Positions 22,243-32,489 of a DNA stretch of 64,000 bases are shown piece after piece; the stretch's first letter is position 1, and the number at the start of each line of letters is the position of its first letter. The notes beneath the pieces were generated by a model that did not search any database, was not told the DNA's origin, and saw only the letters and a list, made by a program, of their open reading frames with translations. The position numbers and the translations under genes were made by a program. Source of the stretch: Adiantum capillus-veneris. Lineage: Eukaryota; Streptophyta; Polypodiopsida; Polypodiales; Pteridaceae. The stretch covers positions 153,787,640 to 153,851,639 of the forward strand of contig CM043955.1 in the NCBI GenBank assembly GCA_014529385.2, written 5' to 3'.

Positions 22243-24159
22243 TACAATTGCCTCATTGGGACTTACATTCGTATTTCCACCACTAAAAAGAGGCAACAAA
22301 GTGTCATAAATGTCCTGTGAGCTTACATTACTGTCTCTAGCAACATGACAACAAGGGCTGAACAGAATCTTCCACAAACACTACATCCCGTGAAACTAGA
22401 ATACGTTTTGTTTGTAGATGATACAACCTATAACCTTTTCTTTCAGCACTATAACCAACAAAAATACATTTGACAGTCTTATCATCCAATTTTCTACGCT
22501 GCACTTGTGGCACCAAAGCATATGCCAAACAGCCAAAAACACGCATGTGCTCAATAGAAGGCTTTCTATCATGCCATGCTTCATATGGAGTAATAGACTG
22601 CAAAGCTTTGTAGGACACTTGTTTAGCACATAAGTGGCACACATGATGGCCTCAAGCCAAAAAGAAGGCGGCAAAGCTTGACTTTTGACCATACATCGTG
22701 CCATTTCCGTCAGTGACCTGTTTTTCCTCTCAGCAACACCATTTTGCTGAGGCCTATAAGGCACTGTACATTAGTGTTTTATCCCACGACTAGCCATAAA
22801 TGCATTAAATTCATGAGACATATACTCCCCCCCTCGATCAGAACAGAGGGTGCCCATAGTACATTTCGAGACATTTTCAGCCATAGCCAGAAATTTTTTC
22901 AAGCACATAAAAACTTCGGACTTCGCTTTAAGCAGAAATACCCATGCATGCCTGGAGTAATCATCAATGAAAGTCACGAAGTACAGATAATTGCCCAAGG
23001 ACGGAGTTTGCATGGGCCCACAAACATCACTATGCACAAGCTGCAACCTACATGTGGCCCGAACTGAACCATCCTTTGGAAACTTAGAACACTGCATCTT
23101 ACCCAAAATATAGCCTTCACAAACATGTTTGACAGGTGCTTCAAGAGGTGGCAAAGAAGCAACCATATCAGATTTCTGCAAACGCATCAAACTGGCAAAA
23201 TTCAGATGACCAAAACATGCATGCCAAAGTTTTGCATTTGAAATAGCCCTTGAATCTGCAACAGCATTTGCAAAATTTTGTCCACACTTGTCGTACAAAG
23301 TGAGGTTATACAGCCCACGGCACAAAAGGCCAGATGCAACAATTTCATCACCAAAACTGAGATCATGAACTATACATCTGTCATCCACAAATTTGACTAC
23401 ATGTCCAAGCCTAGCAAGTGCGGATACAGACAAGAGATTCTTCTTGATCCCAGGTACATAAAGTGCATCAACAAGTGTGAAGGAACTGCCGTTAGCAGTA
23501 GTGAGCACAATCTTTCCAACTCCCTGAACTGGATAAGAGGCGTTGTTGGCACAAGTGACTGAATTCCCATGAGGGACAGACTCGAGAGAGGTAAACAATT
23601 CACGATGTGAGGTAATGTGCTTTGTAGCACCACTGTCGAAATACCACACATGTGAATCTGCAGCAACTGACAAGCATGCATCATGGACAGCAGGATTGTA
23701 AGTGCACTCTGCGCTAAAAGCCCATTCTGCATCAACATCAGCAACATAGTCTCCTTTCACAGAGGACTCAACAATGGCTGCATTTGCAGTGGAACCAGCC
23801 TCTTTCTTCTTAGCCTCTTTGGCCTTCAACTTAGGACACGACTTGATCAAGTGATCATTGGCTTTACAATAATGGCAACGCATCTTCGTTTTGCCCTTAT
23901 CACCAGAATTTCCAGACGAAGTACTGCCCGCAGAAGCATTAGGAACGAAATTTTTGCCACTTGCAGCAGAACCATAAGAAGTGGCTGCATTACTGTTACC
24001 ACCCTTTCTTTGAGAAGCAATAAAAGCCTGTTCAATTGCACGTTGCCTAGTCCTGTTTTTTCTAGAAAGTGACTCTTGCAACAACAATGTGCATAATGCA
24101 TCAAACTTGACAACTTCAGGATTTCCTTGGGTCATTAGTCTCCAAGTACTAGCAAAAGT
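22243..24159 (-). pseudogene. C nucleocapsid, protease and integrase
   Basis: From the N side: a Ser/Asn-rich stretch, a zinc knuckle CHYCKANDHLIKSC (CX2CX4HX4C, near 23860-23900), the protease active site WYFDSGATKHIT (near 23630), the HHCC integrase region, and the integrase core with HSDVCGP, SDRGGEY and QQNGVAERKNR. A TAA at 22771-22773 lies just before the last motif (CAA in D), and a frameshift near 22640 moves the rest into another frame. The GAG-pre-integrase region WHACFGHLN is present. Confidence 0.88.
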
Positions 24160-24726
24160 CTAGTAGGAATCTGGTAAGGCATCAAGAACAGTCTTCACAA
24201 GGGAACTGTCTGAAATGACTTCACCTGCAGAAATAAGCTGCTCATTGATATCCTTGAAACTAGCAAGGAAAGTGTCCATATCATCTTCCTCATGCATAAT
24301 CTTTGACTCCAGCTCTTTACGCAGCAAAGCAATTTTAGCCTCATTGCGGCTTGCATAAAGACCTGCTAAAATATCCCAAGCCTATTTTGTAGATTTTGCT
24401 GAACGGATGTGAGGAACAATGGTGTGCTTCACAGACAACGCAATCAATGCATGAGCCTGCTTATCCTTAACATCCCAACGAGCTTGTTCTGTCGTAGGCA
24501 AAACAACTCTAGCAGCTACAATCCTTGCAGCAAGACCTGCAAAATCCTCAACATCGCCTACATCATCAGAACCAGGACATACATCAATGCCTTGCACAAT
24601 GTTCCAGTCACCCTTTGACACAAGAACATGTTGCATCATATAAGCCCACATAGAGTAGTTGTCCCCATCCAACATGTCCTCAGCAGAAAACATCTTGAAC
24701 ACATCTGTGTTGTTGTTGTCAGCCAT
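24160..24726 (-). pseudogene. C gag (capsid)
   Basis: The start at 24726 (MADNNNTDVFKMF) matches MVDNNTDVFKMF in D. The capsid resembles copia UBN2-type gag, with DGDNYSMWAYMM near the N-terminus and AWDILAGLYAS in the middle. TAG at 24382-24384 is private to C (D has CAG at 25761-25763), whereas TAG at 24160-24162 is shared with D (25982-25984). Confidence 0.85.
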
Positions 24727-25075
24727 GGTAAATGTTGCACCTGATGTGAAAACTGCCCAAAAATAGGAGAAACGGAGCGGGAACAACTTGTGCTATATAG
24801 CACAAACTGTAGAAGACTATAAGGCACCTGTAATGCAAAAAACGGCACTGACATAAATTCTACACAAAATGACGAAATAGCCTGTGCAGTACTGCCTGTA
24901 GTCGAAACCGAGGCTGAAATGAGCCCAAATCAAAATTCTGAGCAGACAAAGCTCTTCGAGCTTTCCCAAAAATTTTGTCGACCTGTGAGCGCTTGCCAAA
25001 GCTTACTAAAATTGAAGAAAATAAGCAAGTGTGTGCTAGAGCAGCTGGCGACTAAGCCCGAGAGGACGTGACATG

Positions 25076-25088
25076 CTCTGATACCAAT
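25076..25088 (-). promoter_or_regulatory. C primer binding site, initiator tRNA-Met
   Basis: The minus strand reads TTGGTATCAGAGC adjoining the LTR end. It is a canonical copia primer site. Confidence 0.92.
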
Positions 25089-25315
25089 TGTTGGAATTAG
25101 GGTTGCAGAGAAACACATACAGCTTGGAGAAGACGAAGGAAGCTCAAGGCACACAATAGAGAGTGTGTTACTTAGTGTACAATGGAAAAATAGATAGCCC
25201 TAGAGTGATGGGCGTATATACAATGTACGGGGGAAAAAACCTCCTAAAGAGGGAAAAAATGCCCCGGCGGTCCTAGTGTGTTCACACACATCACTACCAC
25301 ATGTATATGGTAACA
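25089..25315 (-). repeat. C 5' LTR
   Basis: Right-hand copy, 227 bp, TGTTGGAATT...GGTAACA, followed by the ACACT target duplication. Confidence 0.96.
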
Positions 25316-25422
25316 ACACTTTTATGTCTTGTTAGGTTACCATTCTAGTGATATAGCACGTGTTGTTCCCGCTCCATTTCTCCTATTTTCAGGTAGTTTT
25401 CACATTAGGTGCAGCATTTACC

Positions 25423-27514
25423 ATGGTTGACAACAACACAGATGTCTTCAAGATGTTTGCTGTTGAGGACAGGTTAGATGGGGACAATTACCCTATGTGG
25501 GCTTATATGAGCAACACGTTCTTCTGTCAAAGGGCATCTAGAATATTGTGCAGGGCATTGATGTACATCCTGGTTCTGAAAATGTAGGCGATGTTAAGGA
25601 TCTTGCAGGTCTTGCTGCAAGGATTGCTGCTATTAGAGTTGTTTTGGCTACGGTAGAACAAGCTCGTTGGGATGTAAAGGATACGCAGGCTCATGCATTG
25701 ATTGCGTTGTCTCTAAAGTGCACCATTGTTCCTCACATTCGTTCAGCAAAATCTACAAAACAGGCTTGGGATATTCTAGCAGGTCTTTATGCAAGCCACA
25801 ATGAGGCTAAAATGCTTTGCTGCATAAAGAGCTGGAGTCGAAGATTATGCATGAGGAAGATGATAAGGACACTTTACTTGCTAGTATCAAGGATATCAAT
25901 GAGAAACTTATTTTTGCAGGTGAAGTCATTCTAGACAGTTCCCTTCTGCAGACTGTTCTTGATGCCTTACCATATTCTTACTAGACTTTTGCTAGTACTA
26001 GGAGACTTATGACCCAAGGAAATCCTGAAGTTGTCAAGTTTGATGCATTATGCACATTACTGTTGCAAGAGTCACTTTCTAGAAAAAACGGGACTAGGCA
26101 GCGTGCAATTGAATAGGCTTTTATTGCTTCTCAGAGAAAGGATGGTAACAGCAATACATCCACTTCTTATGGTTCTACTGCGAGTGGAAAAAATTCTATT
26201 TCTAATGCTTCTACTAGCAGCAATTTGTCTGGAAATTCTAGTGATAAGGGAAAAAAGAAGATGCGTTCCCATTATTGTAAAGCTAATGATCACTTGATCA
26301 AGCAGTGTCCTAAGTTGAAGGCAAAAGAGGCTAAGAGGAAAGAGAGTGGTTCCACTGCAAATGTCGGTTCCACTACAAATGCATCCATTGTTGAGTCTTC
26401 TCTAAAAGGAGATTGTAATGTTGATGTTGATGTAGAACGGGCTTTTAACACAGAGTGCACTTACAATCCTGTTGTCCATGATGCATGCTTGTCAGTTTGC
26501 TGCAGATTCACATGTGTGGTATTTCAACAGTGGTGCTACAAAGCACATTACCTCACATCGTGAATTGTTCACCTCTCTAGAGTATATCCCTCCTGGGAAT
26601 TCAGTCACTTGTGCCAACAATGCCTGTTATCCGGTTCAGGGAGTTGGAAAGATTGTGCTCACTACTGCTAATGGCAGTTCCTTCACACTTGTTGATGCAC
26701 TTTATGTACCTGGGATCAAGAAGAATCTCTTGTCTGTATCCGCACTTGCTAGGCTTGGACATGTAGTCAAATTTGTGGATGACAGATGTATAGTTCATGA
26801 TCTCAGTTTTGGTGATGAAATTGTTGCATCTGGCCTTTTGTGTCGTAGGCTGTATAAGCTCACTTTGTACGACAAGTGTGGAAATTTTTTTGCAAACGTT
26901 GTTACAGATTCAAGGGCTATTTCAGATGCAAAACTTTGGCATGCACGTTTTGATCATCTGAATTTTGCCAGTTTGCTGTATTTGTAGAGATCTCATATGG
27001 TTGCTTCTTTGCCGCCTCTTGAAGCACCTGTCAAACATGTTTGTGAAGGCTATATTTGGGTAAGATGCAGCGTTCTAAGTTTCCAAAGGATGGTTCAATT
27101 CGGCCCACATGCAGATTGCAGCTTGTGCATAGTGATGTTTGTGGGCCCATGCAAACTCCGTCCTTGGGCAATTACCTTTACTTCATGACTTTCATTGATG
27201 AGTACTCCGGGCATGCATGGGTATTTCCGCTTAAAGCGAAGTCCGAAGTTTTTATGTGCTTCAAACAATTTTTGGCTATGGCTGAAAATGTCCCAAAATG
27301 TACTATGGACACTCTCCGTTCTGATCGAGGGGGGGAGTATATGTCTCATGAATTCAATGCATTTCTGGCTAGTCGTAGGATAAAACACCAACATACAGTG
27401 CCTTATACACCTCAGCAAAATGGTGTTGCTGAGAGGAAAAATAGGTCACTTACGAAAATGGCACGATGTATGGTCAAAATTCAAGCTTTGCCGCATTCTT
27501 TTTGGCTTGAGGCC
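25423..27514 (+). pseudogene. D gag, protease and integrase N-terminal part
   Basis: This is the sister of the C gag-integrase region, read on the plus strand. Visible pieces are MVDNNTDVFKMF (start), a zinc knuckle with its first Cys replaced by Ser (RSHYCKANDHLIKQC), a damaged protease motif FNSGATKHIT (Asp to Asn at the catalytic position) and integrase HSDVCGP, SDRGGEY and QQNGVAERKNR. Several frameshifts and TAG codons (25982, 26114, 26985) break it. Two of those TAGs are CAG in C. Confidence 0.9.
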
Positions 27515-27759
27515 TCAGGGGGTTCACTATGTGTAAAACTACCATATCACGTGCGTTCAAGACATGTTTGTAAAACCCCTTATCTGTGAATTTTGTTAAG
27601 AATATAATGTGCTCTTTTCTTTTAAAATCTGTAAGTTTTTTTCAAATTTGAAAAAATAATTCCGTTTTGTATATATATTCTATAAGTTTCAAGAACTTTA
27701 AATACCCTTCTGTTGAACTCACGTGATAGGTTACATTTTTATTAGGTGACCTCCCCGGG
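27515..27759. mobile_element. Mutator-like MITE, copy 2 (245 bp)
   Basis: It starts TCAGGGGGTTCACTATG and ends AGGTGACCTCCCCGGG, flanked by perfect 9-bp duplications CTTGAGGCC (27506-27514 and 27760-27768). It aligns along its full length with 15934-16180. The uninterrupted integrase codons of C confirm the insertion. Confidence 0.95.
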
Positions 27760-28500
27760 CTTGAGGCCATCATGTCTGCCACTTATGTACTAAACAGGTG
27801 TCCTATGAAAGCTTTGCAGTCTATTTGTGAGGTCTCTGTCCCTTTTTGAGAGGAGCGGAGTACCTTTGATAGGTCTCCAATCCTGAAAAAGAAAAACCAA
27901 CGGACATTGCCTTAGCTACTACGTAGCCACGGGCATGAACCGTTAGTGAAGGATTGGTCCTATCTCGCTATGGCAGAGCGTGACCACCATAACCCTATCT
28001 AAAAACCATCTATAATCAATTATACCTAAAAGTATAAATCTTAGAGTGACCAACCTGTGCGCTTTTTTCCCCATATTTCAGAAGCACAACCGCCAAGGTT
28101 TGTCTCTTTTAAGATTTATGACTAATAAAAAAAAATTCTAGCGTTGGAAAGTTACCAGACTCATCGGGTCCACCCGTCCATAGAATGATACTGTCGGGGT
28201 ATCATTCTCCCACTTTCCACACCACACTCACCCTTCTTTTGTTATCTAATTACTACCACACTATTTAAACATACATGTTCCTTTACTTTATTTATGATAC
28301 TGGTTCGTTAAAACAGCCCTTCAAACAGTATTACAAACAATAGTCAAACAAGAAGTCGTCCAATTTTAAACCAATAACCCTTGGATTAGGTTCACTTAAG
28401 AATCTCTACTAGCGCTATTATGTCCGATCGGTATATACATTATTTATAAAAACCCTTGTCCTCATGAGCATCCCATACCGCTCGACAAGTACTCATTGTG

Positions 28501-28680
28501 CTAATCTGGATGTACTCCCGCCACAGCAACAACGATGCCAATCTGGACGTCATCCTCACGCCACAGCAAAACAAAACTGCAGTATCCAGCTGGGCTAATC
28601 TGGGTGTACTCCCACCACAGCATCAGCGGTGCCATCCTGGGCGTCATCTCACACCTCGGCAACTGCCACATAATGCTAGC
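28501..28680. repeat. 94-bp tandem duplication inside the 2.6-kb insertion
   Basis: Two diverged copies start at 28501 and 28595 with CTAATCTGGRTGTACTCCC. They are G+C rich compared with the surrounding sequence. Confidence 0.8.
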
Positions 28681-29494
28681 GCTAATAAGTAGAGAGACCT
28701 GAGAGAAACCATACCGAAGGTTTTGGACAAACATTCTTTCCTATAGCAACCAGTTTAACCAAACATTCTTTCCTACTTGTCAAACATATGCCGAGTTTCT
28801 TGGGGTTAAGCCCCTTGGTTTCGGTCCGTGTTTTCTTTTCATAAGGTAAATAATATATTCCTATGGTCTCGCATATGCAATGATGTATAACTTGAAATGG
28901 AAATACTAACATGTACCATAGCTCCGATTGGTCCGATTGGTGGAGACATAGCATGTTCCGCAGGAGTTCCACCGTTACTTGTACCAGCTTCATGATCATT
29001 AGCGCCTTGTGTTCGAGCACGCTTTGGACCGATTTTTTTTTACTACACTTATGTTATACACTTAGAACTTTAAATTGGTCAATTTCCCTAGTAGTCTCCT
29101 TGTTTCCAAAGAGAGTCTGTAATTTGAACCCTCGTCAATTCGGATTCACACTTAGTGTTATTGTTCTACATCTAATTTCTATACATCAAATATCTTCTAA
29201 TCGTAATTAATAAAAAATTAAGTGTGTAAACTACGAGTGAAAGTTTAGGACTGCATTACTTTTATGCATGACATTTCTAATCCAATTCTAACTTCCATTT
29301 CTATACTTCAACTAAATCAATTTTTAGTATTATTCAAAATTCTACTTAATCTAATTGACAATAAAATTTTTGAATGATAGTTTCATCATGTATAATAAGA
29401 ATATGATGAGTTCTCTTATGTATTAACTTTCAATTAACTATGCATAAGTTAATAGTGAAGATGTACTAACTAGAGAGAGTAAGTATACTTAGAG

Positions 29495-29695
29495 AGATTA
29501 AAGTAAGAGAAAACATACACACGCATCTTTTCTAAAGTTAATTGAATCTTACTAATCCTTTAGAAAGATTAGAGTAAAAGAGAACACACACACATCCTTT
29601 TCTAAAGCTAATTGAATCTCACCAATCTATTAGAAAGATTAAAGTAAGAGATAACACACATACATCATTCCTAAAGTTAATTGAATGCTTAATTA
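29495..29695. repeat. Three 70-bp tandem repeats inside the 2.6-kb insertion
   Basis: The units start at 29495, 29566 and 29636 with AGATTARAGTAARAG and include TTCTAAAGYTAATTGAATC. Confidence 0.85.
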
Positions 29696-30450
29696 ATACG
29701 CACCTTATTAGTCCACTAGAGTTTTTGCTCTCTTAGTGGTTTGTGGACGCCTTCTCTCTAAGAGAAGTGGCAGCACTTCGTGAGCGCTATAGAGGCAATC
29801 TCTATGTCTAAAGTGTGAGCATGGATGCTCTATTTATAGCAGAAAAGAAAACGTCCAACTTTTTTTTCCCAAAAAAATATTTTTTTAAAAAAATTAATTT
29901 ATGTTTATTTATTTTTTTTCAAAAATCATACCTGCGTTTTTGGTACCGTTGTGGTACCCATCAGCTTGACCACTTTGTCATTATCATCAAAAGATAAGGC
30001 CACACAGCTCCCCCTCATTAAGATTAGTCAAGACTAGCCTCTCCTTTTCATGTGACAGTGTGTCCCACTTTGTCCCCTCCTATGTGAGTCCAAGTGAGTC
30101 CATGTGCCTTCATTTGTCATCCCTATGTATACTTTTGTCTTTATAATTATTTTATTTATTTTCTTAATGATAATTTACTTTACATTTTTAAGTTAAACTT
30201 TACAGTCTTATATTAACTTTACAACAGTAAAAGAAAATTCTACAATCAGTAATTACAGTCTTGCAATAAGTTAGTTAGTGATTCATATAGCTAAACATGT
30301 GAGAATTTTGTAGCGTAAATTTTAAATTCTAGGTTTTCTCAACCTACGATTCATAATTTGAACTTGAATATCTTAAATAATGAGTGATGGTTAAAGAAAA
30401 TTCAACTGCGTAATAGAACTTGTGTGAAATTTGAAAGTAGAGACCTTACA

Positions 30451-32233
30451 CTATTACTCCATATGAAGCATGGCATTATAGAAATCCTTCTATTGAGCAC
30501 ATGCGTGTTTTTGGCTGTTTGGCATATGCTTTGGTGCCACAAACACAGCGCAGAAAATTGGATGATAAGGCTGTCAAATGTATTTTTGTTGGTTATAAAG
30601 TTGAAAGTAAAGGTTACAGGTTGTATCATCCGCAAACAAAATGTATTCTAGTTTCATGGGACGTAGTGTTTGTGGAAGATACTGTTCAGCCCTTGTTGTC
30701 ATGTTGCTAGAGACAGTAATGTAAGCTCATAGGACATTTATGACACTTTGTTGACTCTTTTTAGTGGTGGAAATACGAATGTAAGTTCCAATGAGGGAAA
30801 TGTACAGCCTATGGGGGTTCTAAAAATGTTATAGATCAGCCTATTACTCATGCAGATGTACATGATGTACTTGATGAGGAAAGGGCTGAAAATGAGCAAG
30901 CTAGAGGTATGCCAAAATGGCTGGTGCACACTTTGCGTGACAGTAAATTGGATGCACCTTTGTCTAAACGTACTCATTCAGGCTCTCGCCATGCATCTTA
31001 TGCATCAGATTGTTATGCTTTGGCTGTTTCTAGCTTACATGATGTTGAGAAACCTCTGTCTTTTGATGAAGCACAGAATTTAGAAAATTGGAGGGCTGCC
31101 ATGCAATTAGAATATGATACACTTATAGAAAATGACACATGGGCTTTATGTGATTTGCCTCCTGGAAAAAAGGCCATTGGTAAAAAGTGGCTTTACAAGT
31201 TGAAACGCAAGCTGGATGGTGAGATCGATCACCATAAGGCTCAACTTATTGCAAAGGTTATACATAGCAAAAAGAATCGATTATGAAGAGACCTTTGCTC
31301 CCACTTGTCGTATGACTACTGTGCATTTTCTATGTGCAGTGGCAGCTCATTTTGGTTGGGATGTACATCAATCAGACATTGTTACTGCTTTCTTGAATGG
31401 TGACATATTTGAGGAAGTTTATGTAATGGAGCCTTGCAGTTTTGTCAAGAAAGGACAAGAGGACAAAGTGTGCAAATGTAACAAGGCTTTGTATGGGTTG
31501 AAGCAATCTCCTTCTGCTTGGTATGAGAAAGCTGACACTCATTTGGTCAACAAGGCTTTTGTAACAGTCCAACAGAACACACTTCGTGTGTAAAGCGTGA
31601 AGGTGATATACTTCTCATTGTGGTTCTCTATGTATATGATTTGTTGATCACTGAACCAAATGAGAGACATATTGCTGAATTTAAGTCTGATTTGAATGCT
31701 ACTTTCAAGATGAAAGATTTGGGGTTGTTGCATTATTATTTGGGCATACAGTTTAAGCAGTTTTATGGTGGTATTGCCTTGTGTCAAAAAACTTAAATAG
31801 AGACATTGCTATGTAAGTTTGGACTTGAGGATTGCAAACCTATTGCCACTCCCATGGAAACAGGTTTGAAGTTGAGTCTACATGATGCTGGTGATCCTGC
31901 TGATGTCACTCTTTACCAAACTGCTATTGGCTGCCTCATTTATGTATGCAACACGAGGCCAGATATTTAGTTTGAAGTCTCACAGGTCAGTAGATTTATG
32001 TATAGCCCAGGGTCTAAGCATTGGCAGGCTATCAAGAGGATTTTTTGCTACCTTAGTGGCACTTTACATCTTGGCTTGTTCTATCCCAAGGGGGGATCAT
32101 TGCCGCTAGATTTACATGCTTTTTCGGACTCTGATTGAGCTGGTTGTTTTGACACGCGAGTGTCCACAAGTGGTTTTTGTTTCATGCTTGGAAATTCATG
32201 TATATCATGGTTGAGCAAGAAGCAACCTATTGT
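30451..32233 (+). pseudogene. D integrase C-terminus, RT and partial RNase H
   Basis: It continues collinearly with C: HMRVFGCLAYALVP (integrase end), a linker, the RT start EETFAPTCRMTT, TAFLNGDIFEEVY, a damaged active site (YVDD is read as YVYD near 31630), and part of RNase H. Stops include TAG at 31968 (CAG in C), TAA near 31795 and TGA near 32137. Similarity stops at about 32233, inside the KKQPT motif region, where E1 begins. This copy cannot code for a working RT. Confidence 0.9.
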
Positions 32234-32489
32234 GTCTTTTTACGCTACAACGTCATTCCAAGATGGATGACTAATCCATTTAGTGCTTGGGAGACATAGC
32301 CACCGTAAGCATGTCTTCTCTTTAGTCCATTCCATCCTCCCAAGTAGAGTGACAAATTCTACATGGTGTTTGAGAGACGTTGTCATTCCAAACATGATTC
32401 TTAGTACGCATACTACTTTGATTTGTGCACAATAAAGAGAGAATTAGACTTATAATACATAAACATTGATCATTTAAAAGAAACATGTA

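Larger units (their letters stand above)
20157..25315 (-). mobile_element. Element C: complete Ty1/copia retrotransposon
   Basis: A 5,159-bp element with 227-bp LTRs at both ends, ACACT target duplications (20152-20156 and 25316-25320), an initiator-Met primer site and a polypurine tract. The LTRs differ at about 8 of 227 positions (about 3.5 percent), so it is fairly old in absolute terms but younger than the DNA transposon it sits in. It carries stops in gag and integrase and a frameshift in integrase, while RT-RNase H is open. Confidence 0.96.
18851..25350. mobile_element. Non-coding inverted-repeat DNA transposon hosting copia C
   Basis: The left end CACTAGAATGGTAAC and right end (reverse complement) CACTAGAATGGTAAC form perfect 15-bp terminal inverted repeats. 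Just inside, GACACTTTTATGTC-like sequence appears in mirrored orientation. ATAT flanks both ends. The uninterrupted site survives in the sibling copy C (near 24795), where GCTATATAGC is continuous. Without C the element is about 1.34 kb and has no transposase ORF. The ends start with CACTA, but CACTA elements usually make 3-bp duplications, so the superfamily is uncertain. Confidence 0.88.
27826..30450. mobile_element. 2.6-kb TG...CA insertion in D (solo LTR or unknown element)
   Basis: It is flanked by CTATT on both sides (27821-27825 and 30451-30455), and the C sequence reads straight through. The ends are TGTGAGGTCTCTG and, reverse-complemented, TGTAAGGTCTCTA, an 11/13 inverted repeat. There is no convincing ORF. 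A TATA-like box (TTTATAAAAA) is at about 28443. A 5-bp duplication and TG...CA ends fit a long solo LTR, but the long terminal symmetry is unusual for one. Confidence 0.8.
18365..32233 (+). mobile_element. Element D: Ty1/copia retrotransposon, 3' truncated, multiply interrupted
   Basis: The plus-strand order is 5' LTR, initiator-Met primer site, leader (to 18850), then gag-protease-integrase-RT-RNase H from 25423 to 32233. It is split by a DNA transposon (18851-25350, containing C), a MITE (27515-27759) and a 2.6-kb insertion (27826-30450). Its sequence is closely collinear with element C, so both belong to one family. The 3' end of RNase H and the 3' LTR are missing; chromovirus E1 begins there. 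Confidence 0.92.

Noticed and set aside
28498-28692. Plus-strand ORF in the 2.6-kb insertion
   Set aside because: It follows the 94-bp tandem duplication and has no conserved motif.
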